64,000 bases of DNA from an uncultured Verrucomicrobia subdivision 3 bacterium (GCA_903850425.1 CAINLR010000141.1:171296-235295); one strand, 5' to 3'; positions 33,637 to 41,530 are shown, counted from the stretch's first letter. Numbers and translations: made by a program. The notes: generated from the sequence alone by a model not told the origin.

Positions 33637-34374
33637 ATGACGTTGCGCGCCGCTGGAAAACTCTGTTGGTTTGCCGCCCAGATTGCCGTCAATGTCGTGG
33701 ACTATTTTTTCCGCGCCGCCTTCGTTTCCAAAAATTCAAAACGCGCCGCCCGCGCCGCGTGGCTGCAGCGCGCCACGCGTCGCCATCTGAAAATTTTCAA
33801 TTTCAAAACGCAAGTGGCCGGCCCCATTCCCGCCGCCGGATTGATCGTCTCCAACCACCTGAGTTACCTCGATATTCTGGTGCTGTCGTCCGTCACCCCG
33901 GCGGTGTTTGTGTCCAAGGCCGACGTGCGGAAGTGGCCGGTCTTCGGCTGGCTGGCGGCCATCGGCGGCACGGTGTTCATCGAGCGCGAACGCCGCACGC
34001 ACGTTGGCGCCGTGAACCGTGAGATTGAATGCGCGCTCGACGAGGGCGTGCCGGTGGTCGTGTTTCCCGAAGGCACCAGCTCGGACGGCAAAACCATTCT
34101 GCCCTTTCGCTCGCCCTTGCTGGAACCGGTGGCCGGCGGCACGCACGCCATCACGACGAGTTGGATTCATTACACGCTGGGCGACGGCGACGCGGGCCAG
34201 GAGATTTGTTACTGGGGCGACCACACTTTTTTTCCGCATCTGCTGAACCTGCTGGACAAGCAGAAAATTCGGGCCCAAGTCTGTTTTGGAAAATTTGAGC
34301 GGACGACCGATGATCGCAAAGAACTCGCCAAACAACTCCAGGCGGCGGTGGAAAAATTGAAAGCCGAGAATTAG
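33637..34374 (+). CDS. olsA: 1-acyl-glycerol-phosphate acyltransferase family protein, OlsA-like (ornithine lipid step 2)
   Basis: This 245-residue membrane-associated acyltransferase has the HX4D catalytic motif 'SNHLSYLDI' (His74, Asp79) and the substrate-binding 'VVVFPEGTSSDGKTILPF'. 'ADVRKWPVFGWLAAIGGTVF' with 'IERERR' is the typical PlsC block between them. An N-terminal hydrophobic stretch (about 8-30) may anchor it to the inner membrane. Following an OlsB-like gene, it most likely O-acylates lyso-ornithine lipid, but a plain lysophosphatidate acyltransferase cannot be excluded by sequence alone. It converges with the exonuclease gene at 34384, 9 bp away. Confidence 0.85.
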   Translation: MTLRAAGKLCWFAAQIAVNVVDYFFRAAFVSKNSKRAARAAWLQRATRRHLKIFNFKTQVAGPIPAAGLIVSNHLSYLDILVLSSVTPAVFVSKADVRKWPVFGWLAAIGGTVFIERERRTHVGAVNREIECALDEGVPVVVFPEGTSSDGKTILPFRSPLLEPVAGGTHAITTSWIHYTLGDGDAGQEICYWGDHTFFPHLLNLLDKQKIRAQVCFGKFERTTDDRKELAKQLQAAVEKLKAEN

Positions 34375-34383
34375 GAACCGCGC

Positions 34384-34959
34384 TCACCACTTCACCGGCG
34401 CGGTCATTTTTTTTCCGAAGCGGTTGTTGTAATGGATCTGCCGGTGCTGCTTGCCGTATTCATAAACGAGCTTGGTGATCTTCACATCGTAGCAACAATA
34501 CTCGGCGATCTCGGCGAGTTTGCCTTCCTTCCACCAGCGGATCGCTTGCAGGCCTTCCGCCGTTTTCTCCACTCCGAAGGTCGCGGTGGCGATGGCGTCG
34601 AGCGAGAGCCGGTGGCCGAGTTCGTTCTGCAATTCCACCAGCATGTCGAGCGTCGGCAATTGGGTCAGGTCGAAGGCCGTGTAACCGTGCAATACTTCAT
34701 AATCAAACCGCAAATGATTAAAACCCACAACCAGATCGGCACGTTGCAAATCCGTGATCAAATCATTGACTTGCTTCTCGCCATAAATTTTATATTCGCC
34801 GGTCACGCTGCTACAGGTCACGCCGATACTCAGGCCCATTTTGGAAATGTTGCCCCAACCGCCGACTTCATCAGCGGACTTCTGCGTTTCCAGATCGAAA
34901 TAGAGAATGTTTTTGGCCACGGGCGATAATTTGTAGCAGCGGACGTGAGTTCGCTCCAT
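34384..34959 (-). CDS. RNase H-like 3'-5' exonuclease domain protein (YprB-like)
   Basis: This is a 191-residue single-domain protein of the ribonuclease H-like/DEDD exonuclease fold. Motif I is 'ILYFDLETQKSADEVGGW' (Asp, Glu), motif II lies in 'DLVVGFNHLRFDYEVLHG', and the last acidic residue in 'AEYCCYDVKITKLVYEYG'. Such domains occur alone or fused to DEAD/DEAH helicases. Here it is alone, with no helicase gene adjacent, so it may act with one encoded elsewhere or independently in nucleic acid trimming. It starts at ATG 34959 (MERTHVRCYKLS), although the next good hydrophobic beta strand begins about 15 residues in. It is monocistronic. Confidence 0.85.
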   Translation of the reverse strand: MERTHVRCYKLSPVAKNILYFDLETQKSADEVGGWGNISKMGLSIGVTCSSVTGEYKIYGEKQVNDLITDLQRADLVVGFNHLRFDYEVLHGYTAFDLTQLPTLDMLVELQNELGHRLSLDAIATATFGVEKTAEGLQAIRWWKEGKLAEIAEYCCYDVKITKLVYEYGKQHRQIHYNNRFGKKMTAPVKW

Positions 34960-35003
34960 CTAAAAAATTTGAGCCGGCTCACGCCGGCTGCTACCTTCGC
35001 GTT

Positions 35004-35579
35004 ATGTCCCTGACGCCTTCCACCATGCTGCCGCTCGGCACGACCGCGCCCGACTTCAGACTGCCGGACACGCACGGCAAAATGATTTCGCTCGCCGACT
35101 TCCAGGACCAGGCCGCGCTGCTGGTGATTTTCATGTGCAACCATTGCCCTTACGTCGTTCACATCCGCAGCGGACTGGCGCAACTCGCGCGCGACTACGC
35201 GCCGCGCAACGTCGGCATCGTCGGTATCAACTCGAACGACGCCAAGAATTATCCCGCCGACAGTCCGGCCAAAATGAAGGACGAAGTGAAATCCGCCGGC
35301 TACATTTTCCCGTATCTCTATGATGAGACTCAGGCGGTGGCCAAGGCTTACCGCGCCGCCTGCACGCCGGACATTTTCCTTTTTGACCGCCGTCGCCGCC
35401 TGGTTTATCGCGGACAGTTTGACGCGAGCCGGCCGGGGAATGACCTGCCCGTGACGGGAAAAGATCTGCGCGCGGCGCTCGACGCCGAGCTGGCCGGCAA
35501 GCCAGCTTCTGAATTTCAAGTCGCCAGCATTGGCTGCAACATCAAATGGCGGTCAGGCCACGAACCAGACTACTTTTAA
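35004..35579 (+). CDS. Thioredoxin-fold peroxiredoxin/TlpA-like protein
   Basis: This is a 191-residue redoxin. It opens 'GTTAPDFRLPDTHGKMISLA', typical of AhpC/TSA-redoxin proteins, and has the redox pair Cys45/Cys48 in 'VIFMCNHCPYVVHIR'. 'GIVGINSNDAKNYPADSP' and 'TPDIFLFDRRRRLVYRGQFD' are conserved in this thioredoxin-family branch. No signal peptide is seen, so it is probably cytoplasmic and reduces disulfides or peroxides. A 7-bp hairpin, AGCCGGCtcacGCCGGCT (34972-34989), of the palindromic repeat type lies just upstream of its ATG. It stands alone, divergent from the exonuclease gene. Confidence 0.88.
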   Translation: MSLTPSTMLPLGTTAPDFRLPDTHGKMISLADFQDQAALLVIFMCNHCPYVVHIRSGLAQLARDYAPRNVGIVGINSNDAKNYPADSPAKMKDEVKSAGYIFPYLYDETQAVAKAYRAACTPDIFLFDRRRRLVYRGQFDASRPGNDLPVTGKDLRAALDAELAGKPASEFQVASIGCNIKWRSGHEPDYF

Positions 35580-35861
35580 AGCCCCCCATCGCACCCGAGA
35601 TTGGAATCGTGTGTTGCCGGTCAATTCCCGACGCATCATTTCGTCGGTGAAGCGCATCAACTTCACTCGTAATATTCCGTGAGCTGTTTCCCCCGGCCTG
35701 GTCAAAACCCTGGAAGCACAATAATTATTTTTGCCATGACCGCATTTGCCTTTCCCAATCTCGACGGAGGCGGTGTCGGCGCGGATCTTTCCCTGCCCGG
35801 CGAAAAAATAATTCAAAGGATTCCGCGTCCGCGTTTGTCTGAGTTAGTAAAAGAAAGCCGC

Positions 35862-36413
35862 ATGGCCGATGCCGACGAAGAACTGGTGTTGCAAACTCAA
35901 AGTGGCAGCCCGGCGGCCTTTGAAACGCTGATTCGTAATCATCAACGCATGATTCACTCGCTGACATTTCGGATGACCGGCTCGCTCGCCGACGCGGAAG
36001 ACCTCGCGCAGGAGACGTTCATTCGCGCCTACGAGCAGATCGGTTCGTTTCGCGGCACCGCGAAATTCTCCACCTGGCTTTATCGCATCGCCGTCAACAC
36101 CTGCCTGAACTGGCGGCAAAGCGAGGCGCGGCGTTTTCAGCTCCACACGAATTGCGCCGAGGAATTATCCGCGCAACCGCTCAATGGAGAAAGTCCGGCT
36201 GCCGCCACGCAATCAAACCAGCAGGTGCAGGAAGCGCTGTTGAAACTGCCAGCCAAACAGCGCGCCGCCATCGTGCTGACCATTTACGACGGCCTCAATC
36301 ACGCCGAAGCCGCGCAGGTTTTGGGTTGCTCGGAAACCACGGTCTCCTGGCGCGTATTCGCGGCGCGGCGAAAATTGAAACGCTGGCTCACCGCCGCAGG
36401 AGGTGCGCGATGA
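35862..36413 (+). CDS. ECF-type RNA polymerase sigma factor
   Basis: This is a 183-residue sigma-70 family factor. Region 2 is visible as 'AAFETLIRNHQRMIHSLTFR', then 'DAEDLAQETFIRAYEQIGSF' and 'FSTWLYRIAVNTCLNW'. Region 4 is 'LLKLPAKQRAAIVLTIYDGL' and 'NHAEAAQVLGCSETTVSWRV'. The start at 35862 (MADADEELVLQ) follows AAAGAAAG; an upstream extension to 35679 lacks family similarity. It directs RNA polymerase to a private regulon. Its stop overlaps the start of a small membrane protein (ATGA at 36410-36413), the usual sigma/anti-sigma arrangement, and the pseudopilus operon follows 22 bp after that. Confidence 0.92.
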   Translation: MADADEELVLQTQSGSPAAFETLIRNHQRMIHSLTFRMTGSLADAEDLAQETFIRAYEQIGSFRGTAKFSTWLYRIAVNTCLNWRQSEARRFQLHTNCAEELSAQPLNGESPAAATQSNQQVQEALLKLPAKQRAAIVLTIYDGLNHAEAAQVLGCSETTVSWRVFAARRKLKRWLTAAGGAR

Positions 36414-36760
36414 ACGATTTTGATCTCGCGGCCAAACTCAAAAGCGTCCCGGTGCCGGCACGGTCGGCAGACTATTGGGAAGATTTCCCAGCGCACGTGC
36501 GCTGGCAATTGCGCCGGACCCCGCTGCGGCACGAAGTTCGCGCAAGCTGGCAGGCTGGATTTGCCTGGGGCATCGGCGTTAGTTTGACCTGCCTCGTGAT
36601 CGGGCTGCTCATGCTCCACCAACCGCTGCAGGCGGCCTCCGGCGCTATTATTCAGAAAGAACAATGCGTCCGGCACCAACTGGCGGCGATTCCCCGCCAG
36701 CTTCGCGTGCTCATGGCCAACGAACACGGCTTGCATTACCTCATCGCGGAAAAAGAATAA
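36410..36760 (+). CDS. Small single-pass membrane protein, likely anti-sigma partner
   Basis: This is a 116-residue protein translated from an ATG that overlaps the sigma gene stop and follows a strong AGGAGG. It has a cytoplasmic N-terminal part ('NDFDLAAKLKSVPVPARSAD', then 'YWEDFPAHVRWQLRR'), one transmembrane helix ('FAWGIGVSLTCLVIGLLML', about 50-69) and a short outside region. No zinc-binding anti-sigma motif (HxxxCxxC) is present. The anti-sigma role is inferred only from the coupled position and topology. The 22-bp gap to the ATPase gene suggests that it, the sigma factor and the secretion genes may be one transcript. Confidence 0.75.
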   Translation: MNDFDLAAKLKSVPVPARSADYWEDFPAHVRWQLRRTPLRHEVRASWQAGFAWGIGVSLTCLVIGLLMLHQPLQAASGAIIQKEQCVRHQLAAIPRQLRVLMANEHGLHYLIAEKE

Positions 36761-36782
36761 CCCAGCGCGCAAAATACTTTTT

Positions 36783-37886
36783 ATGTCTTCGGGGAAAATT
36801 CAACTGAATGCCGGCGGAAAAATCTCCGAGGCCGCTGCGCCGGAAGTTGTGGAAAAATTGGTCGGCCTCGCCGAGCGCGCGGGCGCGAGCGACATCCATT
36901 TGCAAATGCGCGGTAAAATGGCCGAGGTCGGATTCCGGCTCGATGGCATCATTACACCCGGCCGCGAGCTGCCCGCCGAAATCGCCGAGCGCGTTTTTGG
37001 CCGCATCAAATTTCTCGCACGGCTGAAGACGTATCAGGAAACGCTGCCGCAGGATGGCCGCATTTCGCGCGACGAACTCAAATGCCAAAACGACATCCGC
37101 GTGGCCACTTACCCGACGGTCACCGGCGAAAAAATTGTGCTCCGGCTGTTCAATTCCACGGCGGTCAAGACGCTCGACGAGATTGAATTTCCCGAAAACG
37201 CCCGCGCGGAACTGGAAACCTTTCTCCGGCAGACGAGCGGCCTGCTGTTGCTCACCGGCCCGGCGGGCAGCGGCAAAACGACCACGATTTACGCCTGTCT
37301 GCGCCATCTCGCCGAGCTCGGCGGTCGCCACATCATCACCGTCGAAGACCCGGTGGAGCAGATTGTGCCCGGCACGATGCAGACGGAAATCAACGAAGCC
37401 ATCGGGCTTGATTTCGCGCGCGCCGCGCGGCATTTACTGCGGCAGGATCCGCAGGTTTTGATTCTCGGCGAAATTCGCGACGAAGCCACCGCGCAGCTCG
37501 CCGTCCGCGCCGGTCTCACGGGGCATCTCGTCATTTCCACACTGCACGCGGGTTCATGTCGCGGCGTGTTCGAGCGCCTGCTCACCATGTGCGCCGATCA
37601 TTCCGCCGTGGCCAGCGCGGTGGAACTGGTGCTGAACCAGCGCCTCATCCGCAAGGTTTGCGCGGCCTGCGACAGCAGCGGTTGCGAAACCTGTTTGCAT
37701 ACCGGCTATCACGGCCGGGTGCCGCTGGTCGAATGGCTGCGCGTGAATGAACCGTTGCGAGAACAAATCCGCCGGCGCGAACTCTCGGCGATCGTGCCGC
37801 TGCAAACGCTCGAACTCTCGGCGCGTTCACTGGTGAATCAAGGCGTGACCAACGAAACAGAATTCAAGCGGATCTTTGGCTTATGA
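36783..37886 (+). CDS. GspE/PilB-family secretion ATPase, short form
   Basis: This 367-residue cytoplasmic ATPase powers pseudopilus or pilus assembly. The family's start of the core, 'ASDIHLQMRGKMAEVGFRLD', appears already at about residue 38, so the usual N1 domain of roughly 150 residues is absent. Walker A is 'LTGPAGSGKTTTIYA', the Asp box lies around 'HIITVEDPVEQIVPG', Walker B is 'VLILGEIRDEATAQLA', and the His box 'GHLVISTLHAGS'. A tetracysteine zinc motif ('CAACDSSGCETC') follows, as in GspE/PilB rather than PilT. It overlaps the gspF-like gene by ATGA at 37883. The missing N1 means it must contact its membrane partner differently, perhaps through a GspF-like protein. Confidence 0.92.
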   Translation: MSSGKIQLNAGGKISEAAAPEVVEKLVGLAERAGASDIHLQMRGKMAEVGFRLDGIITPGRELPAEIAERVFGRIKFLARLKTYQETLPQDGRISRDELKCQNDIRVATYPTVTGEKIVLRLFNSTAVKTLDEIEFPENARAELETFLRQTSGLLLLTGPAGSGKTTTIYACLRHLAELGGRHIITVEDPVEQIVPGTMQTEINEAIGLDFARAARHLLRQDPQVLILGEIRDEATAQLAVRAGLTGHLVISTLHAGSCRGVFERLLTMCADHSAVASAVELVLNQRLIRKVCAACDSSGCETCLHTGYHGRVPLVEWLRVNEPLREQIRRRELSAIVPLQTLELSARSLVNQGVTNETEFKRIFGL

Positions 37887-38902
37887 AAAACGACGAATTT
37901 GCCTTCTTCAACCAACAGCTTGCCGCCATGTTGCGCGACGGCCTCCCGCTCGAAGGCGCGCTGCGCCGGTTGTGCCAGGAGATGCGCGCCGGTTTATTGC
38001 GCAACGAATTGCTGGCACTGGAGACGGATCTCGCCAAAGGCACGCCCCTGGCCGACGCCCTCGCGCCGCGCCAGTTGCCCGAGCTTTACAAGCGCATGAT
38101 TTTGGTCGGTGTTAAAAGCGGCGACCTGCCCGGCGCGCTGACGATGCTCGCCGATTATTTCCAGCGCCAGAACAACATCTGGACGCGGCTGAAAAGCATG
38201 CTGGTCTATCCGCTCATTGTGATGTTCGTGGCGTTTTTGATTTCGCTGATGCTGGCATTTCTCTGGACCTGCGTCATCGGGCCGACCATGCAAGGCGTCA
38301 TTGGCGGGATGGGCATGCAGATGCCCGGCGCCACCCGTTTTGCCTTCGATACCTTGCAAGTCATCTGGGTGTTCCCGGTGGTGCTCGGGATATTATTTGT
38401 GCTCGTGGCGTGTGTGGTTTTCGTGCCGGGACTGCGCGGAAAATATCTCTGGCGGCTGCCCGCGTTCAAGGAGGCCACCGTTGCCCGCATTGCGTCGTCG
38501 CTGACACTGCTGTTGAAAAATGGCGTTAATCTGCCGGACACCATCGGCCTGGTGCAACAACTCGAAACCAGCACGGCGGCCGCCGCTGACTTGCAGCAGT
38601 GGCAGGGCAAACTCGCCGCCGGCACCGTGAAATTTTCCGAGGTGGCGGCCAGCAACCAGATGATTCCACCGCTGTTCGTCTGGGTGGTGGCGAGCGCGGG
38701 TGAGGACCTGGTCGCCGGCTTCAATCGCGCGGCAGAAATCTATTATGCGCGCGCCATTTACCGCACCGAGGTGGCACTCTATTCGGTGCTGCCCATTGCC
38801 TCGCTGTTTCTCGGCGCGGTCGTTTTGTCGCAGGCCTTTCTGGTTCTCAGCATGTTTCTGCCGTTCATCGCCATGATCAGCAATTTGAGCGGCAGCGAAT
38901 AA
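37883..38902 (+). CDS. GspF/PilC-family inner-membrane platform protein, copy 1
   Basis: This 339-residue protein has the T2SSF arrangement: a cytoplasmic helical domain ('FFNQQLAAMLRDGLPLEGAL', 'GVKSGDLPGALTMLADYFQR'), membrane helices near 110-135 and 165-190, a second cytoplasmic domain ('FKEATVARIASSLTLLLKNG') and a C-terminal helix ('LPIASLFLGAVVLSQAFLVL'). It anchors the assembly ATPase and moves pseudopilins. It overlaps the ATPase gene by 4 bp. It is followed 19 bp later by a second GspF-like gene of different sequence, which is unusual since most T2SS and pilus systems carry one. Confidence 0.9.
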   Translation: MKNDEFAFFNQQLAAMLRDGLPLEGALRRLCQEMRAGLLRNELLALETDLAKGTPLADALAPRQLPELYKRMILVGVKSGDLPGALTMLADYFQRQNNIWTRLKSMLVYPLIVMFVAFLISLMLAFLWTCVIGPTMQGVIGGMGMQMPGATRFAFDTLQVIWVFPVVLGILFVLVACVVFVPGLRGKYLWRLPAFKEATVARIASSLTLLLKNGVNLPDTIGLVQQLETSTAAAADLQQWQGKLAAGTVKFSEVAASNQMIPPLFVWVVASAGEDLVAGFNRAAEIYYARAIYRTEVALYSVLPIASLFLGAVVLSQAFLVLSMFLPFIAMISNLSGSE

Positions 38903-38921
38903 TTATCAAAATGAAAAGCTC

Positions 38922-40073
38922 ATGACTGACTTTGCCATCTTCTTAATCGGCTTGTTTTGGTATGCCGTATTCATCCTGCTGCCCGGCGGGGCCATTTCGG
39001 TGCTGATGCATTTTCTGCTCTCCCTGCCCATGCGCCGGCGCGACCGCGCGCTGTTTTTTCTCGACCTCGTGGAAACCGTCCTGCAACGCGGCCAACCGCT
39101 GGAACCGGCCATTCTCGCCGCCGCTGAAAACCACGATCGCGCCATCGGGGTCCGCTTTTACCTGATGGCAGCACACCTCGAAAGCGGCTTGCGGCTCGGG
39201 GAAGCGCTCGAAAAGGAACCGCGCTTCCTGCCGCCGCAAGTCAACGCCATGTTCCGCGCCGGCGAAAAGCTTGGGGACCTGAAAAAAGTCCTTCCCGCCT
39301 GCCGCGAAGTGTTGCGCATCGCGCCGGACACGGTCCGCAGCACGACGCATTACATGGTGGCCATCCTGCTGGTGTTCGCGCCGATTGCCGTTTTCATGAT
39401 TTTTTTGATCATGACTTTTGTGGTCCCCAAATTCAAAGAAGTGGCGGCGGGCATGGGCGTCGAGCTCTGGCCGTTGACTCAGTTTGTCTTTGCCATCACG
39501 CCGCAAATCACCGTTTTTGAAATCTTGCTTTTCCTGAGCCTGATATGCGTGGCGGTGATCTATATCGGCGGTCCGGGCCTGGTTCGCTGGTTTCAATTTC
39601 GCAGCGTGCCGGTGGTGGACTGGCTCACCTGGCGCATTCCGTGGAAACAAAAGCAACTGCAGCGCACCTTCTCCGCCATGCTCGCCGTGCTGCTGGATGG
39701 CGGCGTGCCCGAAGCCGAGGCCGTCCGACTCGCCGGCGATTCCACCGCGAACGAAATCTGCCGCCGCCGCGCGCAGCAGGTCATCGCCGCGCTCGCCCGG
39801 GGCGTCAAATTGGATGACGCCATCCGCGCGTTTGACCACACCGGGGAATTTCACTGGCGGCTCACCAACGCCACGCACGCGCACGGTGGATTTCTGAACG
39901 CGCTGCGCGGCTGGCACGAGGCACTCGATGCCAAAGCGTTTCAACAGGAGGAAGCCGCCACGCACGCCCTCACCAGCGGCTTGGTCATCCTGAACGGACT
40001 GGTGGTCGCGCTCATCGCCACAGCCATGTTCGGCATCCTGATCGCGGTCTTGAATGGAATGTTGCGCCAATGA
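38922..40073 (+). CDS. GspF/PilC-family inner-membrane platform protein, copy 2
   Basis: This 383-residue paralogue of the preceding protein has a membrane helix already at the N-terminus ('FAIFLIGLFWYAVFILLPGG'). A cytoplasmic T2SSF domain follows ('FFLDLVETVLQRGQPLEPAI', 'FRAGEKLGDLKKVLPACREV'), then helices ('MVAILLVFAPIAVFMIFLIM', 'FEILLFLSLICVAVIYIGG'), a second cytoplasmic domain ('RTFSAMLAVLLDGGVPEAEA') and a last helix ('LVVALIATAMFGILIAVLNG'). Copies 1 and 2 may form a hetero-oligomeric platform. Its stop overlaps the next pseudopilin start by ATGA at 40070-40073. Confidence 0.88.
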   Translation: MTDFAIFLIGLFWYAVFILLPGGAISVLMHFLLSLPMRRRDRALFFLDLVETVLQRGQPLEPAILAAAENHDRAIGVRFYLMAAHLESGLRLGEALEKEPRFLPPQVNAMFRAGEKLGDLKKVLPACREVLRIAPDTVRSTTHYMVAILLVFAPIAVFMIFLIMTFVVPKFKEVAAGMGVELWPLTQFVFAITPQITVFEILLFLSLICVAVIYIGGPGLVRWFQFRSVPVVDWLTWRIPWKQKQLQRTFSAMLAVLLDGGVPEAEAVRLAGDSTANEICRRRAQQVIAALARGVKLDDAIRAFDHTGEFHWRLTNATHAHGGFLNALRGWHEALDAKAFQQEEAATHALTSGLVILNGLVVALIATAMFGILIAVLNGMLRQ

Positions 40074-40549
40074 AAATTCAAATAATAAATTATCTGCGAA
40101 AAGCTGGTAGGAGCCGAGGTGACGAGGCTCAACCGAACCGCAGCCGGCGGAGCGCAGCGGGCGGAATGGAATTTGAGACTCCTCACGTCGTCTCCCACAA
40201 GGAACGAGGTTTTATGGAAGTGGATTTGATCATCGGCCTGGCCATCCTCACGCTGGCCGTTGTGCCCCTGGGCTACGCGTTTGCCAAGGAACGACAGGTG
40301 CTCAAAATCGAATATGCCCGCAGCGTGGCCAACGAGATCGTGGATGGCGAAATGGAAATTCTCGCCGCCGGCTATGGGAGAGATTTTCCGGACGGAACGC
40401 AGACTTACTCGGTTCATGCCAACGCGGCGGCCCGCCTGCCGGAAGGACATTTTCAATTGACCAAAACCGGAAACCATTTGCGGCTCGAATGGAATGCCGT
40501 TGAAAAACGCGGCATCGGTGCGGTCGTGCGCGAAGTCACCGTCAAATGA
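40070..40549 (+). CDS. Pseudopilin-like protein with a palindromic repeat in its leader
   Basis: This 159-residue protein has a prepilin N-terminal signature, 'KERGFMEVDLIIGLAILTLA': cleavage would follow Gly, and the mature protein starts F-M-E-V-D with Asp in place of the usual Glu at +5. The ATGA overlap with the upstream gene supports the start at 40070, but this gives an unusually long leader of about 47 residues, most of it encoded by an inserted palindromic element (40107-40198). An ATG at 40166 (MEFETPHVVSHKER) would give a normal 14-residue leader. The C-terminal domain is small and beta-rich. It is likely a minor pseudopilin (GspI-like position). Its stop overlaps the next ATG. Confidence 0.75.
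   Translation: MKIQIINYLRKAGRSRGDEAQPNRSRRSAAGGMEFETPHVVSHKERGFMEVDLIIGLAILTLAVVPLGYAFAKERQVLKIEYARSVANEIVDGEMEILAAGYGRDFPDGTQTYSVHANAAARLPEGHFQLTKTGNHLRLEWNAVEKRGIGAVVREVTVK
40107..40198. repeat. Palindromic element inside the pseudopilin coding region
   Basis: Imperfect inverted arms of about 26 bp (40107-40132, starting GTAGGAGCCGAGGTGACGAG, and 40173-40198, ending CCTCACGTCGTCTCCCAC) enclose a GC-rich centre. It is translated in frame as an Arg/Ser/Gly-rich stretch in the pseudopilin leader. Confidence 0.75.
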
Positions 40550-41049
40550 AACCAGCCCAAACCATTTCCCGCCAACGCCGTCAGGCCGGCATCCTGCTGA
40601 CGGAATGTCTCGTCTATATTGCCGTGTTCGCAATCCTGCTCGGCATCGGCACGGCGGCGTTTTATTTTTGCTGGGACCACACCCGGTCGGTGATTTACGC
40701 CACCGAGGACATCGCCGCCGCCCTGCGCGCGGGCGAGCAGTGGCGCGCGGACGTGCGCGCGGCGACCGGGAAAATCTCCACTGAGACTACGGCCGGCGGC
40801 GAACTGGTGCGGATTCCGGCAGCGGACAAGGAAATTGTCTATCGTTTTGAATCGGGCGAACTGCACCGCGACATTGCCACCACCAGCCAATCCCGGTTGC
40901 TGCTTTCAAAAGTCAAAACGTCGCAGATGACCGGAGAGGCGCGCGGCCCCGTCCATGCGTGGCGCTGGGAACTGCAATTGACCGAGCGCCGCAAAGAAAC
41001 CCAACTGCCGCTGCTATTCACTTTCGCGGCGGTGCCATTAAAGCCATGA
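40546..41049 (+). CDS. Pseudopilin (GspJ-like)
   Basis: This 167-residue protein has a short basic leader ('MKPAQTISRQRRQA') and the prepilin motif G-I-L-L-T-E with Glu at +5, then a hydrophobic helix 'CLVYIAVFAILLGIGTAAFY'. The soluble part includes 'LRAGEQWRADVRAATGKIST' and 'EIVYRFESGELHRDIAT', which resemble GspJ-type minor pseudopilins ('lw R.vad' and 'v.Yrl.dg.l.R' patterns). A prepilin peptidase encoded elsewhere is needed. It is coupled to both neighbours by ATGA overlaps (40546-40549 and 41046-41049). Confidence 0.85.
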   Translation: MKPAQTISRQRRQAGILLTECLVYIAVFAILLGIGTAAFYFCWDHTRSVIYATEDIAAALRAGEQWRADVRAATGKISTETTAGGELVRIPAADKEIVYRFESGELHRDIATTSQSRLLLSKVKTSQMTGEARGPVHAWRWELQLTERRKETQLPLLFTFAAVPLKP

Positions 41050-41270
41050 AAATAACCACCAACTCACTTGTCGGCGGCGGCGAACGCGGGATGGCGACGG
41101 TGGTGTTCATCGCGCTGCTGGCGATCATGATGATCCTCATCACCGCCGAAAGCCGGTCACTGTGGCAACTTCGCCGGGAAGTGAGATTTTTGGAGCAGCA
41201 GCAGATCAAGCGCTGGAATGCCCAGCCCACCAACCTCGTCGCCACCACGACCTTCACCCCGATCAAATGA
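41046..41270 (+). CDS. Very short pseudopilin-like protein (GspK/PilX-type N-terminus)
   Basis: This 74-residue protein starts with an ATG overlapping the previous stop. It has a leader ending 'GGGERG' and a hydrophobic helix 'MATVVFIALLAIMMILITAE', like GspK and PilX proteins, which lack Glu at +5. After the helix only about 35 residues remain ('SLWQLRREVRFLEQQQIKRW'), a coiled-coil-like stalk with none of the large globular domain of GspK. Either it is a minimal tip or lysis-type component, or it is a reduced GspK. It overlaps the next gene by ATGA at 41267. Confidence 0.75.
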   Translation: MKITTNSLVGGGERGMATVVFIALLAIMMILITAESRSLWQLRREVRFLEQQQIKRWNAQPTNLVATTTFTPIK

Positions 41271-41530
41271 ACGATATTCCTGCCGCCAAAATCAAGATGA
41301 TGAAGGGGTCCATTCACTGCCTCATCCTCGGGTTGCTGGGATTGTTGCCGGTCATCGGACTGTTGTTTGCGCTGGCGGCGCTGTGGCGAGCCGGCGGGGT
41401 GCGCGCCCAGGAAAAACTATTTTGGAATGCGGCCAGGCCCTATCGGCTTTGGGGCGTGGCCTGCGCCGCCGTGGGGGCCGTGGTTTGGAGCGTGGTGGAC
41501 TTGCTCCTGATTGGCCACGCGATCAGTTGA
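41267..41530 (+). CDS. Small two-helix membrane protein, last gene of the pseudopilus operon
   Basis: This is an 87-residue protein with two transmembrane helices ('IHCLILGLLGLLPVIGLLFA', about 15-38; 'LWGVACAAVGAVVWSVVDLL', about 60-82) and a short basic loop between. The start overlaps the preceding stop by ATGA. I do not recognise a family. Its place in a tightly coupled operon suggests an accessory inner-membrane part of the pseudopilus machine. No secretin, GspC/L/M-type or prepilin peptidase gene follows. Confidence 0.7.
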   Translation: MNDIPAAKIKMMKGSIHCLILGLLGLLPVIGLLFALAALWRAGGVRAQEKLFWNAARPYRLWGVACAAVGAVVWSVVDLLLIGHAIS

